NCBI GenBank assembly: GCA_030813035.1
Contig: JAUSTV010000004.1
Source of the DNA: Bacillus_BA fengqiuensis
GTDB lineage: Bacteria > Bacillota > Bacilli > Bacillales > Bacillaceae_H
DNA length: 64,000 bases
Reading direction: 5' to 3' (one strand)
The notes below the pieces were generated by a model. It was not told the DNA's origin, made no database searches, and saw nothing but the letters and a program-made list of their open reading frames with translations. Below, piece after piece: positions 33,121 to 41,181 of the stretch. Numbering within the stretch: the first letter of the stretch is position 1; each line of letters opens with the position of its first letter. Made by a program: the position numbers and the translations under genes.

Positions 33121-33309
33121 ATGCCTTATGTTACCGTTAAGATGCTCGAGGGGCGCACCGAAGAGCAAAAGCGTGCACTTGCCGAGAAAGTAACAGCCGC
33201 TGTTTCTGAAACAACAGGCGCGCCAAAAGAAAAGATTGTTGTATTCATTGAAGAGATGTCCAAAAATCATTATGCAATCGGCGGAACACGCTTAAGCGAT
33301 GAAGCATAA
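33121..33309 (+). CDS. ywhB: 4-oxalocrotonate tautomerase family protein (YwhB)
   Basis: A 62-aa tautomerase subunit; family members form hexamers and use the N-terminal proline (Pro2 of the ORF, exposed after Met removal) as general base. MPYVTVKMLEGRTEEQKRAL and the conserved Arg (residue 12) and VFIEEM strand fit. The B. subtilis homologue has 2-hydroxymuconate tautomerase activity in vitro; its natural substrate is unknown. AAAGGAGAG precedes the ATG. It is divergent from ywhC. Confidence 0.92.
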   Translation: MPYVTVKMLEGRTEEQKRALAEKVTAAVSETTGAPKEKIVVFIEEMSKNHYAIGGTRLSDEA

Positions 33310-33399
33310 AGTGTCCCTTCCTCCCCTTGCAGGAGGGGTCCCTGGTTTATAGGGGAGCTTCCCCATAAGTCTCTATTAGAGCAAAGAATTGCTTTTTAA

Positions 33400-33453
33400 T
33401 GAAAGGCCCCGTTACGGAACCCTTGATTTTACTGGATTTGCATGACGGGGCCC
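33400..33453. repeat. R2 hairpin between ywhB and ywgA
   Basis: TGAAAGGCCCCGTTA (33400-33414) pairs with TGACGGGGCC (33443-33452), and the plus-strand loop reads ACCCTTGATTTTACTGGAT, the clearest R2 loop. It sits between convergent ywhB and ywgA and probably terminates both. Confidence 0.8.
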
Positions 33454-33503
33454 AAGAAGATCTGTCAAAAGGGTTGCTTTTTATCCTTTTCACACACCCT
33501 CTT

Positions 33504-34007
33504 TTATTGCAGCTCGCTTCTTAGTTGTTCAATGTATTCGTAAGCTTCTTCCACTTCTTCTTCGGTGTAACGCTGCTTACTTTTTAACGTAAAGACTTTT
33601 TCCTTCACTTCCTGTTTTTCAAGATTTTCAAAATAAAGAATGGTCGATACTAGTTCCAAAAACCTTGAACTTTTCTCATTCATATCCTCCATGCAGTCTT
33701 GGAGGGCAGGAAAATCTAATTCATAATGGCTGAGAAACTCTCTTCCTTCTGTTGTGAGCATGTAGCGATACTGGCTATATCCGCCCTTTTTCTCTTTTAC
33801 TTCATTTAAAAACCCCAAATTGCACAACTCTTCAATTCTTAGAGTCAATTCTTCAGAATACGGACCATAAAAGTGGAAATTATACCGTTCATAAAAAGGA
33901 AAGTTCAGCTTCTTTGCGATAAAAATCATTTTTTGCAGTTTTTTTCTTCCTATAACTTCTCCTGCCGTCGCAAACACATGAACAATTTTAGCATGATCCT
34001 TTAACAA
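33504..34007 (-). CDS. ywgA: YwgA family protein
   Basis: A 167-aa protein conserved in Bacillaceae, with no assigned activity. The N-terminal part (GRKKLQKMIFIAKKL, then FHFYGPYSEELTLRIEELC) looks like a winged-helix/antitoxin-like fold, followed by an acidic helical C-terminus; this is pattern reading only. No ATG start is available: the first possible codon is TTG at 34007, with AGGAG eleven bases upstream. It lies about 50 bases after ywfO, likely one transcript. Confidence 0.82.
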   Translation of the reverse strand: MLKDHAKIVHVFATAGEVIGRKKLQKMIFIAKKLNFPFYERYNFHFYGPYSEELTLRIEELCNLGFLNEVKEKKGGYSQYRYMLTTEGREFLSHYELDFPALQDCMEDMNEKSSRFLELVSTILYFENLEKQEVKEKVFTLKSKQRYTEEEVEEAYEYIEQLRSELQ

Positions 34008-34058
34008 AGCCCCTTCAACTCCTAATACTGATAAAGTAAAATCCGCCCATTAAACCAT

Positions 34059-35366
34059 TTACTTTTCTCCCATATTCAACAATTCCATAATTTGTTCCCT
34101 TACCTTCCGCTTGGGAGAGAGCCTTTCAATTAAATCCTGAGGAAAATACAGCTTATGGTCGGTTCTCTTTTTTCCTGAGATGGCTTCGACAATTTCCGAT
34201 TCCCTTGAGAGTTCTCTAATTTCACCATTGGGCATGAGAAGATGAATCGGGAGCCTCTCCTCTTCCTCACCCGGACGATAGAAATCATAAGGCAAGTCAC
34301 TGGAAGAGTCGACCACCAAGTAGTAATCAGGATCAATGCCCGCTTTTTTGAACAAATGGTTTAATTCCATCCACATCTTCATTTGAGAATTCGGATTGAA
34401 TTCAATGTATTGAAATAAACGACGGTTGAGAAAACGACGGCATAAATCTGCCAAAATGGAATCCTCTTCATCTTGCCAAGCCTGAAAATAATAAAGAATA
34501 ACCGACTCATCCAACCGCAAATAATCCTGCAATGTCAGCTCGTCTTCAAACAGAGAGTAGAAATGTACAGGCTGTTGTTTAAAGGTGTAATATTCTTGGT
34601 GAAGCTGTTTTGCCCGATGCAAGATTTTCGTTAAGATGACCTCCGCACTTCTTGTCACCGGATGGAAGTACACTTGCCAGTACATTTGATAGCGGCTCAT
34701 GATGTAATCCTCTACTGCATGCATACCGCTATGCTTAATGACAACCTGATCTTCTTTTGGCCTCATAACCCGTAAAATCCGTTCCATATCAAAGTGACCG
34801 TAACTCACGCCTGTATAATAGGCATCCCGCTGTAAATAATCCATTCGGTCAGCATCAATCTGACTAGAAATAAGACTAACAACGAGCTTATTCTCATATG
34901 TCTTTCCAATCACTTCTGCCACTTTCTTCGGAAAATCGTCTCCCATCCTCCGCAAAACCGCATTGACTTCCGTAGGACCAAGAATAATTTCCTGAGTGAA
35001 GTTTTCATGATCTAGATGAAAGACTTTTTCGAATGAATGGGAAAATGGCCCATGCCCCAAATCGTGCAGCAATGCAGCGCATAGACATAAAAGACGCTCA
35101 CCATTATTCCAGTGCTCGCGGTCATGAAACACATCGTCAATAATGCGGCGAATAATCTCATAAACTCCCAATGAATGATTGAATCGGCTATGTTCAGCAC
35201 CGTGAAACGTTAAGTACGTCGTACCTAGCTGACGAATGCGCCTCAATCGTTGAAACTCTGCCGTTCCAATTAGATCCCAAATGAGCCTATCACGAACATG
35301 AACATAACGATGAACAGGGTCTTTAAATACTTTTTCTTCGCTTAATTTGCTGGTAGGATCGGTCAT
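34059..35366 (-). CDS. ywfO: HD-domain phosphohydrolase YwfO (dNTP triphosphohydrolase-like)
   Basis: A 435-aa HD-superfamily metal hydrolase related to dNTP triphosphohydrolases. The HD core is plain: HSRFNHSLGVYE with the first His, LLHDLGHGPFSHSFE with the HD pair, and SQIDADRMDYLQRDAYYTG with the last Asp. The C-terminal half is family-specific. An ATG at 35372 is in frame, but GTGAGG is spaced for the ATG at 35366. Related enzymes hydrolyse nucleoside triphosphates, some with allosteric dGTP; the substrate is not certain here. Confidence 0.9.
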   Translation of the reverse strand: MTDPTSKLSEEKVFKDPVHRYVHVRDRLIWDLIGTAEFQRLRRIRQLGTTYLTFHGAEHSRFNHSLGVYEIIRRIIDDVFHDREHWNNGERLLCLCAALLHDLGHGPFSHSFEKVFHLDHENFTQEIILGPTEVNAVLRRMGDDFPKKVAEVIGKTYENKLVVSLISSQIDADRMDYLQRDAYYTGVSYGHFDMERILRVMRPKEDQVVIKHSGMHAVEDYIMSRYQMYWQVYFHPVTRSAEVILTKILHRAKQLHQEYYTFKQQPVHFYSLFEDELTLQDYLRLDESVILYYFQAWQDEEDSILADLCRRFLNRRLFQYIEFNPNSQMKMWMELNHLFKKAGIDPDYYLVVDSSSDLPYDFYRPGEEEERLPIHLLMPNGEIRELSRESEIVEAISGKKRTDHKLYFPQDLIERLSPKRKVREQIMELLNMGEK

Positions 35367-35451
35367 GTGCATACCTCACTGTCTCATTTTGTTCTATCTC
35401 CCTATATTCGACATAGGCGTATGGATTTCCTAGCTTTCAGAGCCAAGAACG

Positions 35452-35490
35452 AAAAAATCACCTTTTCGTGGAAACAAAGGCGATTTTTTT
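35452..35490 (-). terminator. Terminator of the DUF1450 gene
   Basis: AAAAAATCACCTTT (35452-35465) pairs with AAAGGCGATTTTTTT (35476-35490), with T-rich ends on both strands. It overlaps the stop codon. Confidence 0.8.
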
Positions 35491-35713
35491 ATTTGTTAAG
35501 CTTCTTTTCAATTTTTTCAATCAACTCATCTTCTGTCGGAGCGGAGACTGGACGGTTATTAACGAAAGCGAAAGATTTTTTGCGCCCAGGTCCACAATAA
35601 GATTGACAACCGATTTGGATATCTGCACACTCATCTATTTTTTGAAGTCGAGGGACTAATGTTCTGATATTCGTCGCCTGACAATCATCACATATTCTAA
35701 ATTCATTTGCCAT
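35489..35713 (-). CDS. Small DUF1450 protein with four cysteines
   Basis: A 74-aa protein of the DUF1450 family found in Bacillaceae. Cysteines at ICDDC and at GCQSYC (residues about 8, 11, 36 and 40) suggest metal binding or a thioredoxin-like [2Fe-2S] ferredoxin fold; the segment GPGRKKSFAFVNNRPV is the family hallmark. Function unknown. AAAGGATT lies ten bases before the ATG at 35713. The 318-base gap to rsfA shows nothing I can name. Confidence 0.82.
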   Translation of the reverse strand: MANEFRICDDCQATNIRTLVPRLQKIDECADIQIGCQSYCGPGRKKSFAFVNNRPVSAPTEDELIEKIEKKLNK

Positions 35714-36031
35714 CTTGATACAATCCTTTCAAATTTCATTACACTATCACTTTGGCCTAAGGGGTATTTTACCTTTTATTATTCTCTATTGCAAGTTAGA
35801 TTATATACATTCCATTTAATAACTCGACACGTCTTCATTCGGTGGAAAGGTATTCGCAATCGGTCATCCAGACACCTTGAATCCGTCCTCAAATATTCTA
35901 AATCGATCTATATATAATGTGAAAAACATTCCAACTCTATCATACTTTTAAGATTTTGGTATAAACTTCACCGCTTTTGTCCATCCTGATAGTAATTCGA
36001 TTTTTTAAACTATATATTTCAGGAGTGAACC

Positions 36032-36715
36032 ATGAATATGAAAGAAAGACAAGATGCTTGGACAGAAGAAAATGATTTATTGTTAGCCGAAACGGTTTTG
36101 CGCCATGTGCGTGAAGGAAGTACCCAATTAAATGCATTTGAAGAAGTCGGAGATAAGCTAAATCGCACTTCCGCTGCCTGCGGTTTCCGCTGGAATGCCG
36201 TTGTCAGACACACCTATGAGAAAGCTCTTCAATTGGCCAAAAAGCAACGTAAACAAAGAATGCGTGCACTCGGTCAAAGTCAAAATGCAAAGAAGCGATT
36301 GCTTTATACTCCTTCTATTCCGGTTTTAGAAGAATTCAGTAATGAAATGGCAGAACCAACAGTTTCTAATTTTCCTATCCAGGCAACCACTGCGAATGCC
36401 CATGCCCCTTTATCTCTTGACCATGTGATTGCCTTTTTACAATCCATGGGTTCCCAAACACATGACATCAGTCTTTTACAAGATGAAAATAGTAATTTAC
36501 TAAAAGAAAATCATGAGTTAAAGGTAAAAAATGCTGAATTGGAAAAACGCGTTGCCCAATTGGAGCAAAACTCGACTACTATTCAAGAAGATTACGAAAC
36601 ACTTATGAAAATCATGAACAGAGCGAGAAAGTTCGTACTCCTCGAAGATGAGGAACGTCCATCTACCAAATTTAAAATGGATCGTAACGGAAATTTAGAA
36701 AAATTAGCTGAATAG
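36032..36715 (+). CDS. rsfA: Prespore-specific transcription factor RsfA
   Basis: A 227-aa DNA-binding protein; in B. subtilis it is made in the forespore under sigma-F and tunes sigma-F genes. The N-terminal Myb/SANT-like domain (about 5-70) shows RQDAWTEENDLLLAETVLRH and TSAACGFRWNAVVR. The C-terminal half has a coiled coil (about 150-200: LLQDENSNLLKENHELKVKN). AGGAG lies seven bases before the ATG. The terminator overlaps its stop codon. Synteny with lipL and pta is as in B. subtilis. Confidence 0.94.
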   Translation: MNMKERQDAWTEENDLLLAETVLRHVREGSTQLNAFEEVGDKLNRTSAACGFRWNAVVRHTYEKALQLAKKQRKQRMRALGQSQNAKKRLLYTPSIPVLEEFSNEMAEPTVSNFPIQATTANAHAPLSLDHVIAFLQSMGSQTHDISLLQDENSNLLKENHELKVKNAELEKRVAQLEQNSTTIQEDYETLMKIMNRARKFVLLEDEERPSTKFKMDRNGNLEKLAE

Positions 36716-36758
36716 ATCAAACGGGACATGGCTGAACAGCCATGTCCCGTTTGATCTA
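36713..36758 (+). terminator. Terminator starting at the rsfA stop codon
   Basis: A perfect 22-bp stem begins with the TAG stop itself (TAGATCAAACGGGACATGGC...) and returns from 36737, with a two-base loop. Confidence 0.88.
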
Positions 36759-36793
36759 TTGTGCTATAATTATACCGTTTCATACGAAAAATA

Positions 36794-36846
36794 TATAAAG
36801 GAAACTTCCATCAGTGGGGGTCCTACGGCCCGTTAATGCGGGATAA
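36794..36846 (+). repeat. R1 repeat, short form, upstream of lipL
   Basis: It reads ATAAAGGAAACTTCCATCAG, then GTGGGGGTCCTACGG, then CCCGTTAATGCGGGATAAA. Relative to the long form the whole middle is missing, as if by internal deletion. Confidence 0.85.
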
Positions 36847-36934
36847 ACAGATGACCCCTTTCCCGTTAAGCATGTGTGTCCTTTAAAGGAGCATGTCCAT
36901 ACGGGTTTAAGCATTCAATTGAAGGAGATTTTAT

Positions 36935-37780
36935 ATGAAAGAAAACGGTTCATCTTTATTAGCACAAGCAACCTGGAGAATTATCGATCAGACAAGTTTG
37001 GGGCCGGCTTTTGATGCCATGCAGTCTTTTGCAATTGACGATACACTTTGTACGTCCGTCGGTTCGGGCGAATCCGATTCCACCATGCGTGCATGGGTTC
37101 ATCACAATACGGTGGTCCTTGGCATCCAGGATACGCGGCTACCTTATTTACAAGATGGCATCGATTATTTAAAAGAGCAAGGATACCGGGTGATTGTCCG
37201 AAATTCGGGAGGCCTTGCCGTTGTCTTGGATGAAGGGGTCCTAAACGTCTCTCTCATTTTCCCCGATGCAGAAAAAGGCATCGACATTAATCGGGGATAC
37301 GATGCAATGTACGAGCTCATTCAGCGAATACTGGCGCCTTACAATACAGTGATTGAGGCTAAAGAAATTGTAGGTTCTTACTGTCCGGGAAGTTATGATT
37401 TAAGCATTAACAATCAAAAATTTGCCGGTATTTCGCAAAGAAGAATCCGAGGCGGAATTGCCGTCCAAATTTATTTATGCGCTTCAGGAAGCGGTTCACA
37501 ACGTGCGGATATGATTCGCCAATTTTATCGTGCAGGATTGAAAAATGAGGAAACAAAATTTGTATATCCAATGATTGTGCCGGATACGATGGCTTCTTTA
37601 TCAGAACTGTTACAAAAGGATATTACAGTTTCCTCGCTCATGATTCCTTTACTTCAAACATTAAAGGAAACAGGAGCAAAGCTTTCTCCAATACCTTTGT
37701 CCAGTCATGAAATGCAGCTGTTTGACTACCACCTGGAACGTATGCATAATCGAAATGAAAAAGCTCTTCCCCTTTTGTAA
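36935..37780 (+). CDS. lipL: Octanoyl-[GcvH]:protein N-octanoyltransferase LipL
   Basis: A 281-aa amidotransferase that moves octanoyl from GcvH to the E2 subunits of lipoate-dependent dehydrogenases, the last acyl step of lipoate assembly in Bacillus. It belongs to the lipoate-ligase fold: RNSGGLAVVLDEG is the RxxGG-type loop, the catalytic Cys150 lies in GSYCPGSYDLS, and Lys162 in INNQKFAG. Cys150 is at the same position as in B. subtilis LipL (YwfL). GAAGGAG precedes the ATG. The terminator's 5' arm lies inside its last codons. Confidence 0.95.
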   Translation: MKENGSSLLAQATWRIIDQTSLGPAFDAMQSFAIDDTLCTSVGSGESDSTMRAWVHHNTVVLGIQDTRLPYLQDGIDYLKEQGYRVIVRNSGGLAVVLDEGVLNVSLIFPDAEKGIDINRGYDAMYELIQRILAPYNTVIEAKEIVGSYCPGSYDLSINNQKFAGISQRRIRGGIAVQIYLCASGSGSQRADMIRQFYRAGLKNEETKFVYPMIVPDTMASLSELLQKDITVSSLMIPLLQTLKETGAKLSPIPLSSHEMQLFDYHLERMHNRNEKALPLL

Positions 37781-37799
37781 AGGAGGAAGAGCTTTTTTT
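37758..37799 (+). terminator. Terminator of lipL
   Basis: AAAAAGCTCTTCC (37758-37770) pairs with GGAAGAGCTTTTT, followed by more T. The 5' arm overlaps the end of the lipL coding sequence. Confidence 0.88.
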
Positions 37800-37802
37800 C
37801 GT

Positions 37803-37937
37803 TCCGCTTTTCTTGTCCAGCTGCACGAACCAGCTCCTACGGTCATTTCACTCCTTCCTGCAGAAGCAAAAAGCGCTTCTTTGTCAGGAGCTTAAATGCC
37901 CTATGGAGCTAATCTCGGTTCGTTCCGCTTTTCTTGT
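37803..37937 (-). repeat. R3 repeat directly after the pta stop
   Basis: On the minus strand AAGAAAAGCGGAACGAACC starts two bases after the pta stop. Stems are ACGAACC/GGTTCGT, AGCTCC/GGAGCT and an inner GAAGCGC...GCTTC. It ends GCAGCTGGACAAGAAAAGCG, so a second start of the same motif touches the lipL terminator. Confidence 0.78.
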
Positions 37938-38909
37938 TTACAGAGTTTGGGCTGCTGTAATCAATGCTAATTTATATACATCTTCCTCGTTACAACCGCG
38001 GGATAAATCATTAACCGGTTTATTCAACCCTTGAAGGATTGGACCAACCGCTTCAAAGTTACCTAAACGCTGTGCAATTTTATAACCGATATTTCCTGCT
38101 TCTAAGCTTGGGAAGACAAATACATTTGCGTCTCCTTTAATGACAGAACCTGGAGCTTTCTTTTCCGCTACAGATGGTACGAATGCCGCATCGAATTGGA
38201 ATTCGCCGTCTAAAGTTAGATCAGGCGCCATTTCTTTAGCAATTTCTACAGCATTTGAAACCTTTTCTGTCTCTGGAGATTTCGCTGACCCTTTTGTAGA
38301 GAAGCTAAGCATCGCAACACGAGAATCGATATCGAACATATCTGCTGTACGGGCACTTTCAATCGCAATCTCCGCTAAATCTTGGCTGTCTGGAGCAATG
38401 TTAATCGCACAGTCTGCAAATACATACTTTTCATCGCCGCGTACCATGATGAATACACCTGATGTTTTCTTGACGCCTTCTTTTGTTTTGATGATTTGTA
38501 AAGCCGGACGAACCGTATCTGCCGTCGAATGCGCTGCACCGCTCACTAAACCTTCTGCTTTCCCCATATGTACCAGCATCGTCCCGAAATAGTTTTCATC
38601 TAAAAGCACTTTGCGTGCATCTTCTTCTGTTACTTTTCCTTTACGGCGTTCAACGAATGATGCTACCATTGCATCGAATTCTTCGTATTGGGACGGATCA
38701 TGGACAATTACGTTTTCAAGTGAAACATTCAATTGTTCTGCTTTTTGGGCTACGGCCTCTTTGTTCCCCACTACGATAGGAGTAATCAGGTTCTCCTTTG
38801 CCAAACGGCCGACCGCTCCTAAAATACGCTCATCTAATCCTTCCGGAAATACAATCTTAATATCTTTACCAGCTACTTTATTTTTTAATGCTGTAAATAA
38901 ATCGCTCAC
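37938..38909 (-). CDS. pta: Phosphate acetyltransferase
   Basis: A 323-aa short-form Pta (no DRTGG domain) interconverting acetyl-CoA and acetyl phosphate, for acetate overflow with AckA. PTA_PTB family motifs: GLVSGAAHSTADTVRPALQI, FADCAINIAPDSQDLAEIA, and VFPSLEAGNIGYKIAQRL near the end. Start is GTG at 38909 with GAGGAGG seven bases upstream. It is divergent from hemQ; the 286-base gap shows no consensus cre or other box that I can support. Confidence 0.97.
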   Translation of the reverse strand: MSDLFTALKNKVAGKDIKIVFPEGLDERILGAVGRLAKENLITPIVVGNKEAVAQKAEQLNVSLENVIVHDPSQYEEFDAMVASFVERRKGKVTEEDARKVLLDENYFGTMLVHMGKAEGLVSGAAHSTADTVRPALQIIKTKEGVKKTSGVFIMVRGDEKYVFADCAINIAPDSQDLAEIAIESARTADMFDIDSRVAMLSFSTKGSAKSPETEKVSNAVEIAKEMAPDLTLDGEFQFDAAFVPSVAEKKAPGSVIKGDANVFVFPSLEAGNIGYKIAQRLGNFEAVGPILQGLNKPVNDLSRGCNEEDVYKLALITAAQTL

Positions 38910-39195
38910 TGTAAATCCTCCTCAGTCATGTATAAAAATTTTCTTTTATTAGCATACTCCACTTCTTCTTAAAATCAAAGAAAAGCACCTGAAGAATTTT
39001 CCTCCATAAAAAAGTTCTTTTATTGGGAAAGTTTTGATATTTTATTCTTTATTTTGTTTTTCCTCTTTCTTTAATATGATTCAATGTTTTTTATTTAGTC
39101 AAATTTGAGGTGTTTTTCGTTCATGCCAAACGGACAAACTATGTTATAGTAAACTTAGGTTTTTTACAATCAAGTCATAATAGGAGTTGAAACAT

Positions 39196-39939
39196 ATGTC
39201 ACAAGCAGCTCAAACATTAGACGGTTGGTACAGCCTTCACGATTTTCGCGCCATGGACTGGGCTTCATGGAAACGCTTATCAAGTGATGAGCGTCAAGCC
39301 GCTATTCATGAATTCTTAGGTTTAATGGAAAAATGGCAGAAGACAGAAAATGAAAAACAAGGCAGCCAGGCTCTTTATACGATTGTCGGACAGAAAGCAG
39401 ACTTCATGATGATGTTCGTTCGTCCAACAATGGAAGAATTGAATGAAATTGAAACAGAGTTCAATAAAACAAAACTCGCGGAATACACTGTTCCTACATA
39501 CTCTTATGTTTCTGTGGTGGAGCTCAGCAACTACTTGCCGGCAGGAGAAGACCCTTACGAAAATCCGGAAATGCGGGCACGTCTTTATCCTATTCTTCCA
39601 AAAGCAAAACACATTTGCTTTTATCCAATGGATAAGCGCCGCCAAGGAAATGACAACTGGTACATGCTTCCGATGGAAGAACGTCGCAGCTTAATGCGCA
39701 GCCATGGGATGATTGGACGCCAATACGCCGGTAAAGTAAAACAAATCATTACCGGTTCTGTAGGTTTTGATGATTATGAATGGGGCGTTACCCTTTTTGC
39801 TGAAGATGTACTGCAGTTCAAAAAGCTCGTGTATGAAATGCGTTTTGATGAAGTGAGTGCTCGTTACGGCGAGTTTGGCACATTCTTCGTTGGAAATATT
39901 TTAAGCGAAGATCGCATCGCTCAATTTTTACATGTATAA
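39196..39939 (+). CDS. hemQ: Coproheme decarboxylase HemQ
   Basis: A 247-aa enzyme that decarboxylates coproheme III to haem b, the last step of the coproporphyrin-dependent haem pathway of Gram-positive bacteria. It is related to chlorite dismutase but lacks the distal arginine arrangement of true dismutases. The catalytic tyrosine is probably Tyr143 in FYPMDKRR, and the proximal haem ligand His170 in MRSHGMIGRQYAG. AGGAG is spaced nine bases from the ATG at 39196; the in-frame TTG at 39187 overlaps it and is rejected. B. subtilis name YwfI. Confidence 0.96.
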   Translation: MSQAAQTLDGWYSLHDFRAMDWASWKRLSSDERQAAIHEFLGLMEKWQKTENEKQGSQALYTIVGQKADFMMMFVRPTMEELNEIETEFNKTKLAEYTVPTYSYVSVVELSNYLPAGEDPYENPEMRARLYPILPKAKHICFYPMDKRRQGNDNWYMLPMEERRSLMRSHGMIGRQYAGKVKQIITGSVGFDDYEWGVTLFAEDVLQFKKLVYEMRFDEVSARYGEFGTFFVGNILSEDRIAQFLHV

Positions 39940-39950
39940 CATCCTTACTG

Positions 39951-39991
39951 GAACATTCCAATGAGCTTACCGCTCTGGAATGTTCTTTTTT
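39951..39991 (+). terminator. Terminator of hemQ
   Basis: GAACATTCCA (39951-39960) pairs with TGGAATGTTC (39976-39985), with an inner GAGC/GCTC pair, and is followed by TTTTTT. Confidence 0.88.
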
Positions 39992-40109
39992 GTTCCGCTA
40001 TAAAATGATGAAATGGTTTCCTTATGACCCTCCCTCCTTTCTCCTTTCTCCTTTTCGATAAACCTCCAGAAAAATAATTCATTGCCCCGTCACCGAGTTA
40101 AAAAAGAAA

Positions 40110-40138
40110 GCATACTTCAATTTTGCTCATCATATGTA
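40110..40138 (+). promoter_or_regulatory. Candidate sigma-E promoter for the small ORF and gerQ
   Basis: GCATACT (40110-40116) fits the sigma-E -35 (KMATATT, one mismatch). Fourteen bases later CATATGTA (40131-40138) partly fits the -10 (CATACAnT). B. subtilis gerQ is a sigma-E gene. The -10 match is imperfect. Confidence 0.4.
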
Positions 40139-40165
40139 TCACTAGTGAGTATGAGAGGTGAGAAC

Positions 40166-40249
40166 ATGGGTATACTTCCTTTCTCACTGTTTTATACCCT
40201 TATTGTTCTAATGTTTACAGATAACATACTGGAAGCAGTTAGCATATAA
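40166..40249 (+). CDS. 27-aa hydrophobic small ORF leading into gerQ
   Basis: ATG at 40166 follows GAGAGGTGAGAAC, a well-spaced ribosome site. The peptide starts MGILPFSLFYTLIVLMF and ends in a short polar tail (TDNILEAVSI). It is long enough for one membrane helix. Its TAA (40247-40249) runs straight into the AAAGGAGG of gerQ, which suggests translational coupling. I do not recognise the family. It could be a leader peptide or a small spore membrane protein, or it may be untranslated. Confidence 0.45.
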   Translation: MGILPFSLFYTLIVLMFTDNILEAVSI

Positions 40250-40264
40250 AGGAGGATATATGTT

Positions 40265-40717
40265 ATGAAAAAACCAAAAACGACAAACCAAAATCCGTAT
40301 ATGCAAATGCCTTACGGAGGTTACGGATACGGTTTTCCATCTTACCAGCAACCTGCCCAAGTACAAGGGGCTTATCAAGCACCACCGCCCATTCCATCAG
40401 GAGGAACGGGAATGCCTCAAGCTCCAGGCGGCATGCTGCCGATAGAAGAGTCTTACATTGAAAATATTTTACGCTTAAATAAAGGAAAAATGGCGACCGT
40501 TTACATGACTTTTGAAGGGGCGAAGCAGCAAGTCTTTAAAGGGGTTGTCGAAGCAGCGGGCCGGGACCATATCGTTTTAAGCGATCCCCAAACTGGAAAG
40601 CGTTACATTTTACTGATGGTTTATCTCGATTACATCACATTCGATGAAGAGATTGAATACACATATCCATTCAATAGTATGGGCCAACAGCCGTTAAGCA
40701 GTTATTCTCCACGATAA
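40265..40717 (+). CDS. gerQ: Spore coat/germination protein GerQ
   Basis: A 150-aa coat protein; in B. subtilis it localises the cortex hydrolase CwlJ and is cross-linked into the coat by transglutaminase. The N-terminal third is rich in Gly, Tyr, Pro and Gln (YGGYGYGFPSYQQP), with a lysine-rich start suited to cross-linking. The conserved C-terminal domain shows ESYIENILRLNKGKMATVYM and GRDHIVLSDPQTGKRYILLM. AAAGGAGG precedes the ATG. It shares a bidirectional terminator with ywdK. Confidence 0.95.
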   Translation: MKKPKTTNQNPYMQMPYGGYGYGFPSYQQPAQVQGAYQAPPPIPSGGTGMPQAPGGMLPIEESYIENILRLNKGKMATVYMTFEGAKQQVFKGVVEAAGRDHIVLSDPQTGKRYILLMVYLDYITFDEEIEYTYPFNSMGQQPLSSYSPR

Positions 40718-40743
40718 AAGGAGTGCGTTTTGCACTCCTTTTT
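40716..40743. terminator. Bidirectional terminator between gerQ and ywdK
   Basis: AAAAGGAGTGC (40716-40726) pairs with GCACTCCTTTT, followed by T on the plus strand and by T on the minus strand as well. Confidence 0.9.
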
Positions 40744-40749
40744 CTTTAT

Positions 40750-41121
40750 TTATAGCAATTTAACCGCGGCAATCACCAGTAAAATCCACCCGATGATAAA
40801 AGCGACTCCCCCAAACGGTGTAATGGCACCCAACACTTTTATACCGGATGTACTTAAAACATATAAACTTCCAGAAAATAAAATAATTCCTATAAACATA
40901 GCCCATCCCGAAGCGTTAATAAGAGAGGACTGAGGAAAACGGCTGGCCAAAAAGGCGACAACGAATAAACCTGTTGCATGGAACATCTGATAGGTCACAC
41001 CAGTTTTCCATACCTCCAAATATTTATCCGAAATTTTCCCTTCCAACCCATGTGCTCCAAACGCCCCCAGCGCCACCGCCAACATCGCGTTAACTGCTCC
41101 TAAAATCAAAAAGATTTTCAT
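40750..41121 (-). CDS. ywdK: DUF423 membrane protein YwdK
   Basis: A 123-aa membrane protein with four hydrophobic helices (about 3-22, 42-62, 70-90 and 97-118). The DUF423 hallmark ALGAFGAHGLEGKI is present. Function unknown. GAGGAG lies six bases before the ATG at 41121; the frame extends to 41151, but without a ribosome site. In B. subtilis ywdK also lies between gerQ and ywdI. Confidence 0.9.
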   Translation of the reverse strand: MKIFLILGAVNAMLAVALGAFGAHGLEGKISDKYLEVWKTGVTYQMFHATGLFVVAFLASRFPQSSLINASGWAMFIGIILFSGSLYVLSTSGIKVLGAITPFGGVAFIIGWILLVIAAVKLL

Positions 41122-41181
41122 CATTTTCTCCTCTTTTCTAAAATGGTGCATGAACCATCATTTTCAATATTTCGTATGACC

